The notes beneath the pieces were generated by a model. It did not search any database. It saw only the letters and a list, made by a program, of their open reading frames with translations, and was not told the DNA's origin. From DATKMP01 sp963790045 (lineage in GTDB: Bacteria; Bacteroidota; Ignavibacteria; UBA10030), in the NCBI GenBank assembly GCA_963790045.1, contig CAWBMS010000008.1, forward strand, positions 1 through 64,000: a DNA stretch of 64,000 bases, read 5' to 3'. Each line of letters starts with the position of its first letter. Within the stretch, counting starts at the first letter, position 1. Shown one piece after another: positions 1 to 8,272 of the stretch. Position numbers and translations under genes: made by a program.

Positions 1-1
1 A

Positions 2-935
2 GCTTTCTACGAAACGCCGGATTACAAAACATTATTGGAGCATCAGGCCTACAATATTGTTGTCGGGCGACGAGGTGTCGGGAAAAGTGCGCTTTTTTAT
101 CAATTGTCGAAGACATGGGGACGAACTGACCACTTACGGCTCGTCGAATTAAGTCCTGAACAGCATCAGGTGGTTGGTTTACGAGCACTCGGAAAACAAT
201 TTGGAGAAAAATTCAATTTGATTTATGCAGGAAGCAGAATCGCTTGGCGTTATGCGCTCCTAATGGAAGCGACAATGAAAATATGGGGTTACTACAAATT
301 CACAGGATATGAGGGTGAGCCTCTTCTTAAATCTCATGTAGGCAAATGGCAACAAGGCGGACGCCAGTTTGCCGAACGATTGCGACAGGCTCTCCGCCTT
401 GTTTTAGATGGCAAGTTAGATCCTGAATCGGCTATTGCTGAACTTCCAACCAGACTACAGGTGGATGAAATCCAGCAAGCCCTTTTCGTGGGCCTCGGAA
501 AGACAAAAGAACGTGTCCTGTTGCTTGTTGATCGGCTCGACGAGGGATACGAAGCTGACCCGCTTGGAATTGGTTTATTGGTTGGATTAGTTCAAGCCTC
601 GGTCGAATATCAACACCGCAGTTGGACGTGATGAATATCGCCAAATGCTCTCTTACCTTTGCGGCTACTACGGCCGACTTGGATTTATTATTACGCGCAC
701 TGAGAAGATGGATTTGGAAAAGGGCCAAGAATTGGATTGGATGCGGGAAATATACTTCAACCACGAGAAGCGCTTGATAATCAGGTTAACGGCAAAGTTT
801 TTGCAGGGCCTTTTGGGCAAATTAAGAAGCCCACAAAAGCACGACGCTGCGGATGAGGCTCTTGACGGGATTATCGATCTTTACGAATTAAGATACCTGA
901 GTTTGCCCAGCACAAAAAGGAAACGCAAAAAATAG
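2..935 (+). CDS. P-loop NTPase, 5' partial, with a frame break near 610
   Basis: The frame is open from base 2, so the true start lies outside the window. A Walker A motif (GRRGVGKSAL) is encoded at about 67-96 and a Walker B-like stretch (RVLLLVDRLDEGYE) at about 511-552, as in Sll1717-type P-loop ATPases. The first frame stops at 631. A second frame running from about 610 to 935 reads smoothly onward and its end (GRLGFIITRTEKMDL...) resembles the tail of restriction-endonuclease-like proteins. Either one base is missing or two gene fragments are joined. The DNA is AT-richer than the next genes, which suggests an accessory or transferred gene. A defence role is possible but unproven. Confidence 0.5.
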
Positions 936-945
936 GCTCCCTACC

Positions 946-1758
946 ATGAAATCCGTTCTCCAGATCTCGTTGTTGGCCGCGATATTGTGCGCCGCGACGA
1001 ACCTGCTCCGAGCGCAAACCACCAACACAACCCCCGTCGTGCCGGCTTGGGCGCAACCCGGCTCTTCCAATCATGTCCAGGTGGCGCCGCCGGCGGATTT
1101 CCACCGGCCCAGCAAAAAATTTGATACCCCGATCGGCCTGTTTGAGGGCCAGTCGGACATCGGCAGCGCGCTCATCCCCGGCAGCGCCAGTTACGACGCC
1201 GGCACGAAGCAATACACCATCAACTCGGCCGGCTACAACGTCTGGTATATGCGCGACGAGTTCCGTTTTCTCTGGAAGAAAATGTCCGGCGACGTCTCGT
1301 TCGCGGCCGGCATTTCGTTCCCGGACACGAACGGTTACGGCGACCGCAAAGCCGTCCTCATCATCCGGCAGGATCTGGATGACGATTCCAAGGAGGTGTT
1401 CGTCGCCTTGCACGGCGCGGGCATGATTCAACTGGCGCAACGGCCGGAGAAAAATGTCCGCATCACGGACATGGAATATCGCATCGGCAGCCGTGGCGGT
1501 TTGCCCGGCGGCAAATCCCCCGACGACCTGGTCACCGCCAACGCCCAGCGCATCGGCATTGAAAAGCGCGGCGACTCGTTCGCGCTCTTCGTCAGCCTAC
1601 AAGGCGAACCGATGCACCAGTTCGGCGCGCCCATCAACTTGAAGATTGACGGTCCGTTTTACGTCGGCATCGGCTTCTGCTCGCATTTGCCGGACAAATC
1701 CGACACGGCGGTGTTCTCGAATGTTGTTATCGAGAACTCCGCCGGCAGGATTCAATAG
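946..1758 (+). CDS. secreted concanavalin/LamG-like protein
   Basis: This 270-residue protein starts with a signal peptide (hydrophobic residues about 5-20, cleavage near LRAQ), so it is exported. The rest reads like a single beta-sandwich domain of the DUF1349/lectin type, with the closing pattern D-x-A-V-F-S-N-V-V common in such domains at the C-terminus of TolB-like proteins. No catalytic residues are recognisable. It stands alone, 10 bp after the broken NTPase gene, and is much richer in GC than that gene. The family assignment rests on general pattern and is tentative; export is well supported. Confidence 0.6.
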   Translation: MKSVLQISLLAAILCAATNLLRAQTTNTTPVVPAWAQPGSSNHVQVAPPADFHRPSKKFDTPIGLFEGQSDIGSALIPGSASYDAGTKQYTINSAGYNVWYMRDEFRFLWKKMSGDVSFAAGISFPDTNGYGDRKAVLIIRQDLDDDSKEVFVALHGAGMIQLAQRPEKNVRITDMEYRIGSRGGLPGGKSPDDLVTANAQRIGIEKRGDSFALFVSLQGEPMHQFGAPINLKIDGPFYVGIGFCSHLPDKSDTAVFSNVVIENSAGRIQ

Positions 1759-1792
1759 CGTCTGTTTCTTCAAAATGGCATATTTGCGGACG

Positions 1793-2146
1793 ATGCCTGA
1801 CGATTCGTTCAAGGAATTTGTGCTCGACCAGTTGAGCGCGCTGCCGGATGTGCGCGCGAAGGCGATGTTTGGCGCGCACGGGCTTTATTCCGGCGACCAT
1901 TTCTTCGGGATTCTGGACGAGGGCCGGGTGTTCTTCAAAACGGACGCGCAGTCGCAGGCGGAATACACGGCGCGCGGCATGGGGCCTTTCACCTACGAAT
2001 CGCGAGGCAAGGTGCTGACGATGAGCTATCACGAGGTGCCGCCGGACGTGCTGGAGCAGCCGCTGGAACTGGTCGAGTGGGCGCGGCGCGCCATCCGCGC
2101 GAGTGTCATTTCGCACTCGACAAAGAAAATGCGCCGGGCAAAGTAA
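1793..2146 (+). CDS. TfoX N-terminal domain protein
   Basis: About 117 residues matching the TfoX N-terminal domain: the hallmark MFGAHGLY near residue 22, then FFGILDEGRVFFKTD and a closing YHEVPPDVLEQPLELVEWARRA. In Proteobacteria TfoX/Sxy promotes competence gene expression, but stand-alone N-terminal domains like this are common and mostly uncharacterised. ATG at 1793 has a GGA just upstream. An ATG at 1775 in the same frame would add six residues. It is followed 5 bp later by the TerB-like gene, so the two may share a transcript. Confidence 0.75.
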   Translation: MPDDSFKEFVLDQLSALPDVRAKAMFGAHGLYSGDHFFGILDEGRVFFKTDAQSQAEYTARGMGPFTYESRGKVLTMSYHEVPPDVLEQPLELVEWARRAIRASVISHSTKKMRRAK

Positions 2147-2151
2147 TCTTC

Positions 2152-2523
2152 ATGAACTTGAAGGCCTTTACGGACCAGCAAAAACAGGCTTTGGTGGATT
2201 TGCTCACCTTGGGAATGTATGCGGACGGCAATCTCGACTTAATCGAGGATGAAAAGGTGCAGAGCGTGCTGGATGACATCCAGTTTTCATCCGACAGCGC
2301 GCGGCAGTATTTTATTGACGCCAGTTTTGCCCGCGCCAGAAAACACGGAGCGTCGCCGGAGTCGGCGCGGAAGTATGTGGCGGAAATCGGCAAAGCTTTT
2401 CCAACGCCCGCCATGCGAAAGCAAGTTTATGCGGCGCTGGAGGAGTCGCTGTCCAGCGACCACAATCTGGCCGACAAGGAAAAAGAGCTTTTGGCCGTCG
2501 TTTCCGAAGAATTCAAACTTTGA
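2152..2523 (+). CDS. TerB-like acidic helical protein
   Basis: A 123-residue, all-helical, acidic protein. The early pattern LGMYADGNLDLIEDEKVQSVL and the late pattern LADKEKELLAVV match the duplicated metal-binding-like helices of the TerB/DjlA-N superfamily. TerB proteins are linked to tellurite and stress responses, but many homologues occur alone with unknown roles. No other ter genes are nearby, so a tellurite function is not implied. The stop codon overlaps the possible TTG start of the next gene. Confidence 0.65.
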   Translation: MNLKAFTDQQKQALVDLLTLGMYADGNLDLIEDEKVQSVLDDIQFSSDSARQYFIDASFARARKHGASPESARKYVAEIGKAFPTPAMRKQVYAALEESLSSDHNLADKEKELLAVVSEEFKL

Positions 2524-2528
2524 TCTAT

Positions 2529-3431
2529 ATGCGCCTATTTGAAGCCATTGTTGACGCGAACCATCGCGCGGTTGCGGGTGACGCGAGCGCCGGCTTGCAT
2601 CCGGATGATTTTGCCGAGGAACTGCCGGTCATCGCGCTGACGTGCATTGATCCGAGGCTGAACGCCTTTTTCCCGAACGCGCTGGCGCTGCCCGCCGACA
2701 AATTCATCTGGCTGCGCAACGCGGGCAACATCATCTTTGACCCGATGAGTTCGATGATGCGCACGTTGGCGCTGGCGTGCGCGGTAAAAGGCGGCAAGGA
2801 AATCGCGATCATCGGACACACGGATTGCCAGGTCGGCAAGACCACGACCATGCAGTTGCTCGAAAAGTTCAAATCGCTGGGTGTCGAACGGAGTCTGTTG
2901 CCGGACAATCTCAACGAATTCTTCGGGCTGTTCGGCAGTGAGCGGCAAAATGTCATCAAGGCGTGCGACATCATCCGGCAAAGCCCGCTCATCGGCCCGA
3001 AAGTTCCCGTTCACGGCCTGTTACTGGACGTCGAAACCGGCAGCCTCGACTGGATCGTGAATGGTTATCAAACGCTGGAAACGGCGGCCAGCCATCCGGT
3101 CGTGCCGGCGAACCTCATCGGGCAAGCGACGGAAAAACTCGGTCATTTCAACATCGGCGAGATGAAATTTCCCGAGGCCAAAATCGGCGAGCTGGCGGCT
3201 CATGCCGAAGATTGGATGAAGCAAAAAGTAGCGCAAACCCAGGCCAAGGTCGTGGAGGACGTGGCGAGGTCGGCTGAAGAGGTGACGAAGGTTGCCGCGC
3301 AAGCCGCGGCTTATGCCGAGAAACACTTGCCGCGGACGCCCGCCACCGCGCCACCACCGTCATTGCCTCCGAAAATTACCCAACCACCGCCGATCCGCCC
3401 GCGGGTGAATGTGCGGTGGCCCGGACGTTGA
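2529..3431 (+). CDS. beta-carbonic anhydrase-like protein with long C-terminal tail
   Basis: The protein has the zinc-site signature of beta-class carbonic anhydrases: Cys39-x-Asp41-x-Arg43 (TCIDPRL) and His97-x2-Cys100 (GHTDC), with the usual NAGN loop between them. The predicted reaction is reversible hydration of CO2 in the cytoplasm. The catalytic core ends near residue 190. The remaining ~110 residues are unusual: a helical Ala/Lys/Glu segment that could be a coiled coil, then a Pro-rich tail. ATG at 2529 is chosen; a TTG at 2520 would overlap the preceding stop. Family members without activity exist, so the reaction is inferred. Confidence 0.78.
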   Translation: MRLFEAIVDANHRAVAGDASAGLHPDDFAEELPVIALTCIDPRLNAFFPNALALPADKFIWLRNAGNIIFDPMSSMMRTLALACAVKGGKEIAIIGHTDCQVGKTTTMQLLEKFKSLGVERSLLPDNLNEFFGLFGSERQNVIKACDIIRQSPLIGPKVPVHGLLLDVETGSLDWIVNGYQTLETAASHPVVPANLIGQATEKLGHFNIGEMKFPEAKIGELAAHAEDWMKQKVAQTQAKVVEDVARSAEEVTKVAAQAAAYAEKHLPRTPATAPPPSLPPKITQPPPIRPRVNVRWPGR

Positions 3432-3464
3432 ACGAACTCCGCCCTGTCTGGTTTCGGCGCGGTT

Positions 3465-5312
3465 CTATTTTGCCGTCGCCACGGATTTGCGTCGGTAATC
3501 ATCCATTCGCCATCGCAGAAACGCCGAGCAATGTTTTGGCGTGGCCTTGTTCCTCAAAGGCCAGAGCGTGTTGAAATCCTCCTCCAACCTTTTCAAGTCA
3601 CGGATACCAGTTCGCGCCATTCGTTTTGCCGCCCGAATGTTTCCAGCCACCACCGCCTGCTGCCAGAGCATGAACTTGCACGATTGCGCCGCCATGCGCG
3701 CGGCCAAATCCAATTCGCGAAGGAAAACATTTGTTTTGGGAGGGACGGCGTGTCGCCGTCCCAAATTCTCTAAAATGGCAATCTGTCTTTCGATTTCCTT
3801 CAAGGTCGCGCGGATCTTTGTTGGCGAAATCTTGGCAAACCATTTCAGCCCATTGCGGCAGAACAATTCGCGCTCTTTCGGTTTCGGCGCGGCGATGACC
3901 GTGCCCAGCGGCGTTTCGTTTGGCGTCTTTACGCCGAGTATTTGGTGGACGAAACCGAGTTTGTAGGTGGCTTCCGCAATTCCGGCATGTCCGTAAACAT
4001 CGCGGCCCAAAACCTGGACAAGATTGCGCTTGTCGAATTCTTTTGAATTCCACGCCAGTGCCGCGCCTGCCAGATACATCGGCCAGCTTACGGCAAGCGG
4101 CTGCGGATGCCCGCCATCACCCCAATCGGTGATCAAATAGCCGATGGCGCCGGATTTCTTCCCGGCTTTTGCCGCCGCGCGGAGATTGGCCAGCGCATTG
4201 TCGTAACGGCCGATGAGCGTTTGCCACGTTGACGTGCCGGGGCAGACGTAAAATGGAATTCTCGCCTTCGCAAATCGCGCCGCTTCCTTTTCAAATGGGT
4301 GATTTGCCTCGTAGCCCCAGCTCAAGGCAATCAAGTTGTTGGTAGGGACGCGCTGCCGCGCGTCCGGGCTGACCCGCAGGTCAGCCCTACCTAGCTTGGC
4401 CAATTCCGAAATCAGCTTCGGATATTTCAAAATAATATCGCCCCAGAACATCATAGTCTTGCCACATGCTGAAACCTCGCGGTGAATCTGTTTCAGGAAA
4501 TCCAGATAGACGCGGCCTTTGCCTTTGGCATCGCATAGCGCCTTGCTTTGGCCACGGCCCAAATCCCATGTTTCATCGCAGCCGACATTTAAGAAACGGC
4601 TGGAAAAATTCGGCAGCAACTCGTCGTAAAGCCCGCGCAAAAAGGGCAGGGTGCCGGGATGATTCGGCGCAAGCGTCGTCGGGCGGCGGACAAATTCGCC
4701 GCTGGCGTCTTCGTAAGGCTTGGAAACTTCGGCGAGTTTCTTGAGTTTCGGATGCTCCAGTAAATGGCGCAGATGGCCGAAGGAATTCTGGTTTGGGACG
4801 AGGTCAATGCCGAGTTCGCGGCAGCGCGCGTCCAGCTTGCGGATTTCCTCGCCGGTCAGCGCGCCCCAGCTTTGCCAGACGGATTTGTAGTTGCGATAGG
4901 CGAACGTGTGTTCGGTGTAAAGTTGCAGCTCGTTGATTTTGAAATCGGCGAGATGTTCGGCGAGATCAAGGAGCGTTTCGAGTTTCGGCACGCGTCCGCG
5001 CGAGATGTCGAGCATCACGCCGCGACGGGGGAAATCCGGCCAGTCACGGATTTTCAGGCAGGGGAGGCGGCGGCCGTATTGCTGCAGCAATTGCCGCAAC
5101 GTGGCCGACGCCGCGCGCAAGCCGCCAATTTCGCGAAAAGAAATCTCAATTCGATCTTTTGATATTACCAGCGCGTAGCCTTCAGGATGATTGGGTGCGG
5201 GTTTGCTGCGTTTGACCTTGATTGCAACCTGCGGTTTCCGCTTCGGCAGCGTGAACTTGCCGCGAAGAAGTTTCAGCGAGCGGGGGCAGGGGAGTAAATT
5301 TGGTTTTAGCAT
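3465..5312 (-). CDS. glycoside hydrolase family 20 (beta-N-acetylhexosaminidase-like)
   Basis: This 615-residue protein has an N-terminal GH20b-like domain (about 1-90) and a GH20 TIM barrel. The catalytic Asp-Glu pair is in NVGCDETWDLG at residues 246-247. GH20 enzymes release terminal N-acetylhexosamine from glycans or chitin fragments using the substrate acetamido group. No signal peptide is visible. Two short palindromic repeats are read in frame as extra peptides: residues 308-324 (GRADLRVSPDARQRVPT) and about 517-528. Neither is expected in the family. The gene converges with the carbonic-anhydrase-like gene. Confidence 0.85.
   Translation of the reverse strand: MLKPNLLPCPRSLKLLRGKFTLPKRKPQVAIKVKRSKPAPNHPEGYALVISKDRIEISFREIGGLRAASATLRQLLQQYGRRLPCLKIRDWPDFPRRGVMLDISRGRVPKLETLLDLAEHLADFKINELQLYTEHTFAYRNYKSVWQSWGALTGEEIRKLDARCRELGIDLVPNQNSFGHLRHLLEHPKLKKLAEVSKPYEDASGEFVRRPTTLAPNHPGTLPFLRGLYDELLPNFSSRFLNVGCDETWDLGRGQSKALCDAKGKGRVYLDFLKQIHREVSACGKTMMFWGDIILKYPKLISELAKLGRADLRVSPDARQRVPTNNLIALSWGYEANHPFEKEAARFAKARIPFYVCPGTSTWQTLIGRYDNALANLRAAAKAGKKSGAIGYLITDWGDGGHPQPLAVSWPMYLAGAALAWNSKEFDKRNLVQVLGRDVYGHAGIAEATYKLGFVHQILGVKTPNETPLGTVIAAPKPKERELFCRNGLKWFAKISPTKIRATLKEIERQIAILENLGRRHAVPPKTNVFLRELDLAARMAAQSCKFMLWQQAVVAGNIRAAKRMARTGIRDLKRLEEDFNTLWPLRNKATPKHCSAFLRWRMDDYRRKSVATAK
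3729..3764. repeat. palindromic element inside the GH20 gene (family A-like, copy 2)
   Basis: A perfect 9-bp stem, GGGACGGCG/CGCCGTCCC around TGT (3742-3762), with flanking TTGGG and CCCAA. It is read in frame as about 12 residues (LGRRHAVPPKTN) in the C-terminal helical part of the GH20 protein. It shares the AGGGACG core with the element at 4341-4391 and the one at 13606-13732. Confidence 0.65.
4341..4391. repeat. palindromic element inside the GH20 gene (family A, copy 1)
   Basis: A 51-bp element bounded by an inverted repeat (GGTAGGG ... CCCTACC). It holds two further hairpins: GGACGCGC/GCGCGTCC and the perfect GGGCTGACC/GGTCAGCCC. Its length is exactly 17 codons and it keeps the GH20 frame open, adding residues 308-324. 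The flanks (ISELAK and NNLIALSWGY) read as continuous GH20 sequence. Confidence 0.8.
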
Positions 5313-5321
5313 GGCTTTAAT

Positions 5322-5846
5322 CTAACCCTGAAAAGTCCAATGCCACGGCTCATAAATCACGCCAAATTTGTTGTCGCGTGGATAGGTCATTGTGAATTTG
5401 AAATCCTTCGCGTGTTGAGCAAGCCAAACGAAAGCGGCTGTTCGATCAAATTCTTCCTTCAACGGCTTGCAATTCCGAGTAGTAACATCAATTGCCCTGC
5501 CGGTGTGATGTTGGCTGTAACCGGGCGCAGCGCTGACCCGAAGGATTTGTTCCATTTTCTGTCCGGCGGCGAGTTTGCGTTTAATAATCTGGCTTTGGTA
5601 GGCAACACTTCTAAAGGCAGAAACAACGAGCAAGATGATTCCTTCACTTTCGGCAACCAATTTCATTTCATGCCAGGCAGCGGCAGCATGGGGAACAAGT
5701 TTTTGTTCGCGTTCATAAATGTCGCGGCCGATGGAGACAAGTTCTGTTGCCTCAAGAATAGGTTTTCGCTTTCTGAAAATCCTTTCGATGCCCAATTCGC
5801 GCAAAATTTCAGCGACTTGTTGTTCGTAACTCAAAGTCGCAGTCAT
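5322..5846 (-). CDS. VanY/M15-type D-alanyl-D-alanine carboxypeptidase
   Basis: About 174 residues with all motifs of the peptidase M15B/VanY family: SAFRS-x-x-YQ, the zinc-binding SQHHTGRAID (His and Asp ligands) and the C-terminal EPWHW (catalytic Glu and third zinc His). Such enzymes trim the terminal D-Ala from peptidoglycan stem peptides. No clear signal peptide is seen, which is odd for a cell-wall enzyme, although the N-terminus is uncertain (ATG at 5846, or GTG at 5852). It lies 12 bp downstream of leuD, so the two are probably co-transcribed. Confidence 0.8.
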   Translation of the reverse strand: MTATLSYEQQVAEILRELGIERIFRKRKPILEATELVSIGRDIYEREQKLVPHAAAAWHEMKLVAESEGIILLVVSAFRSVAYQSQIIKRKLAAGQKMEQILRVSAAPGYSQHHTGRAIDVTTRNCKPLKEEFDRTAAFVWLAQHAKDFKFTMTYPRDNKFGVIYEPWHWTFQG

Positions 5847-5858
5847 GTTCACAGGAAT

Positions 5859-6410
5859 TCACTTCGCAATCATCCCGCTTTTGCGCGCGTAATTGAACAG
5901 GCCGCCAGCATCCACGACGGGGCGGACGTCGCCAAGCGGTTTGAATTTGATGACTTTACCGGTCGCCCTGACGGTGACAGTGGCTGCGTCGAGGTCAACG
6001 GTCACGATATCGCCATTTTTCAAGGTGTCGCAAAGGCGTTCGGTGATTTCGCAGGGATACAATTCGCCGGTGGCGACGGAATTGCGGAAGAAGATGCGCG
6101 CGAAGCTCTCGGCAAGGACGATTTTGCAGCCGGCCGAGCCGAGCGCGATGGGTGCGTGTTCGCGCGAACTGCCGCAGCCGAAATTTTTCCCGGCCACGAC
6201 GATGGGAAATTCGCTGTCGAGCGCGCCTTCCTTGACGAAGCGCGTCGGGTAAAGCGATTTCGGCAGGCCGTCGAGCGCGTAGCTGCCGAGCTTCTCGTAT
6301 TCCTCGGGAATGGTCGGGACGAGGTTCAAGAATTGCGCGGAGATGATCTGGTCGGTGTCAATGTTGTCGCGCACCACGTAAACCGGCCCGGTAAAAACGG
6401 ATTTCGTCAT
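5859..6410 (-). CDS. leuD: 3-isopropylmalate dehydratase small subunit
   Basis: A 183-residue protein of the aconitase swivel-domain family. It carries the diagnostic IDTDQI near the N-terminus, GKNFGCGSSREHAP and FARIFFRN, at the usual LeuD length. With LeuC it isomerises 2- to 3-isopropylmalate in leucine synthesis. No leuC is in the window, so the large subunit must be encoded elsewhere. Related homoaconitase and methylcitrate-type small subunits share these motifs, so the exact substrate is inferred. Confidence 0.85.
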   Translation of the reverse strand: MTKSVFTGPVYVVRDNIDTDQIISAQFLNLVPTIPEEYEKLGSYALDGLPKSLYPTRFVKEGALDSEFPIVVAGKNFGCGSSREHAPIALGSAGCKIVLAESFARIFFRNSVATGELYPCEITERLCDTLKNGDIVTVDLDAATVTVRATGKVIKFKPLGDVRPVVDAGGLFNYARKSGMIAK

Positions 6411-6445
6411 GCGTTGAATGTGCCGTCTGCGAGCGGAATTTTCAA

Positions 6446-6799
6446 TCAGATTTCAATCGCCGGTTTTTCGGGCGGCAACAGCGGCGGCGGCCATTGCTGG
6501 CGTTTTCGCAAAACAATGACGGCGATGACGCAAGCCGTCCATGTCGGCAATTCATCGGCAAGCGGGACAAATTCCAGCATAAACGTCGGCAGCAGCAGCC
6601 AGTGAAATCCAAGCAGCCAGCTTGTCAGAAGCATGACAACGACATCAATGACCTGGTCCGGCCCGAACCAGCCGGCACCGTTCAGGAGAAACTGCAGTCC
6701 GTCGGCGATGACGGCCAGAGTGATGGCCAAAACGATTCGCAGCCGCGTCAGTTTTGGCACGCGAGCAATCCGGTTGAATTTGTCCAGCAGTTTCATCAC
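6446..6799 (-). CDS. small membrane protein of unknown function
   Basis: A 117-residue protein with two or three hydrophobic segments (about 22-45, 53-75 and 85-97) and a Pro-rich tail (PPPLLPPEKPAIEI). The segments make it an inner-membrane protein. I do not recognise the family. It lies 35 bp upstream of leuD on the same strand and diverges from serS, with which it shares a short AT-richer intergenic stretch (6800-6855). Confidence 0.6.
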   Translation of the reverse strand: MMKLLDKFNRIARVPKLTRLRIVLAITLAVIADGLQFLLNGAGWFGPDQVIDVVVMLLTSWLLGFHWLLLPTFMLEFVPLADELPTWTACVIAVIVLRKRQQWPPPLLPPEKPAIEI

Positions 6800-6855
6800 A
6801 CAACCATTAAACCCAATCGGCTTGCCGTCACCAAGCGCGTTTCTTAAATTGCGCT

Positions 6856-8157
6856 GTGCTCGACATCAAATTGATCCGCGAAAAACCCGATTTTGTGCGC
6901 CAGCGTCTCGCTGCGCGCGGGGCAGGGGATGAAGGCAGAATTGACGAATTGCTGAAACTGGATGAGCAGACGGCGCAAAATTCTTGCGGAGGTTGAGGCG
7001 CTCAAGTCGCAGCGCAATCGCGCCTCAAAAGAGATCGGCGCGCTGATGGGGCGGAAGAAGACCGCTGAAGCCGAGGCGAAAAAGGCCGAAACGAAAACTT
7101 GGGCGACAAAATCGCGGCGCTGGACAAACAGGCGGCAGACACCGAGGCGGCGCGCAATGAATTGATGCTGCAACTGCCGAACCTTCCGCATGAGTCGGTG
7201 GCGATTGGCAAAACGGCAGAAGATAATCCGGTGGTTCGCGTGGTCGGTGAAAAAGTTCAGCACAATTTCAAGCCCAAGTCGCACGTCGAACTTTGCGAAT
7301 CGCTCAAGCTGGTGGATTTTGCGCGCGGGGCGAAATTGTCCGGCAGCGGCTTTTTGCTCTACACGAATTGGGGCGCGCGGCTGGAGCGGGCGTTGATTCA
7401 ATTTCTGCTCGATTTGCACGTCAACGAGCACGGCTACACCGAGGTTTCTCCGCCGTTTATGGTCGGGCCGCAATGCCTCGAAGGCGTCGGGCAGTTTCCG
7501 AAATTCAAGGACCAGTATTACGGCGTGGCGGAAGGCGATGACAAAGAGAAGCTTGGCAAACTTTATCTCGTTCCGACCGCCGAGACGCCGGTGGCGAACA
7601 TTCATCGCGAGGAAATTCTGGCGGAAAAGGAATTGCCAAAATTTTACTGCGCCTACACGCCTTGTTTTCGCGGCGAGGCCGGCGCGGCGGGCGTCGGCAC
7701 GCGCGGCATGATTCGCGTGCACCAGTTCGACAAGGTGGAGCTGATCAAAATCGTGAAGCCGGAAACCGGCTACGACGAGCTGGAGAAGATGGTGGCGAAC
7801 GCGGAAAAGGTTTTGCAATTGCTGGGCCTGCATTATCGCGTGATATTGCTTTGCACAGGCGACATGGGTTTCGGCAGCGCGAAGACTTACGACATCGAGG
7901 TCTGGGCGCCGGGGCAGGGGAGCTATCTGGAAGTTTCGAGCTGCTCGAACTGCGAGGATTTTCAGGCGCGCCGGATGAACCTGCGGTTCAAAACCGAAAC
8001 CGGCGAAAACAAATTTCCGCACATCCTCAACGGCAGCGGCACGGCGCTGGCGCGGCTGTTCGTCGCGCTGATTGAAACGCACCAGCAGGCGGACGGCAGC
8101 GTGCTGATTCCGAAGCCGCTTCAGCCGTATTTGAAAACCGAACGAATTTCAGCGTGA
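6856..8157 (+). CDS. serS: seryl-tRNA synthetase, two compensating frame breaks in the N-terminal arm
   Basis: Class II synthetase that charges tRNA-Ser. GTG at 6856 opens the typical MLDIKLIREKPDFV start. The coiled-coil arm follows (LAEVEALKSQRN), then the catalytic core with motif 2 (FRGEAGAAGVGTRGMIRVHQF) and a motif 3 region (LNGSGTALARL). The frame breaks near 6970 (one extra A) and near 7100 (one A missing from an A-run). Correcting both restores a normal protein, so sequence error is likely. A start only at 7099 would lack the tRNA-binding arm. Confidence 0.9.
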
Positions 8158-8171
8158 ACGCGAAAAAACAT

Positions 8172-8272
8172 ATAACATTCAACATTCAACATCGAACATC
8201 CAATTTTGGAAGACGTGTGCGCGCAATTCGCTGGGTGTTGGATGTTGAATGTTGAATGTTCGATGTTGAATG
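8172..8272. repeat. imperfect inverted repeat immediately before glgA
   Basis: Left arm ACATTCAACATTCAACATCG (from about 8172) and right arm TGTTGAATGTTGAATGTTCG (ending near 8262) are reverse complements over about 25 bp, separated by about 45 bp. The right arm runs into GATGTTGAATGA, whose last ATG is the glgA start codon. Low-complexity ATGTTGAA repeats of this sort look like a dispersed element. Confidence 0.75.

Noticed and set aside
5340..6605. 421-residue forward open frame opposite the VanY-type and leuD genes
   Set aside because: It is the antisense of two well-supported genes and has no recognisable domain.
6844..8082. 412-residue reverse open frame opposite serS
   Set aside because: An antisense shadow of serS rich in Arg and His, with no domain.
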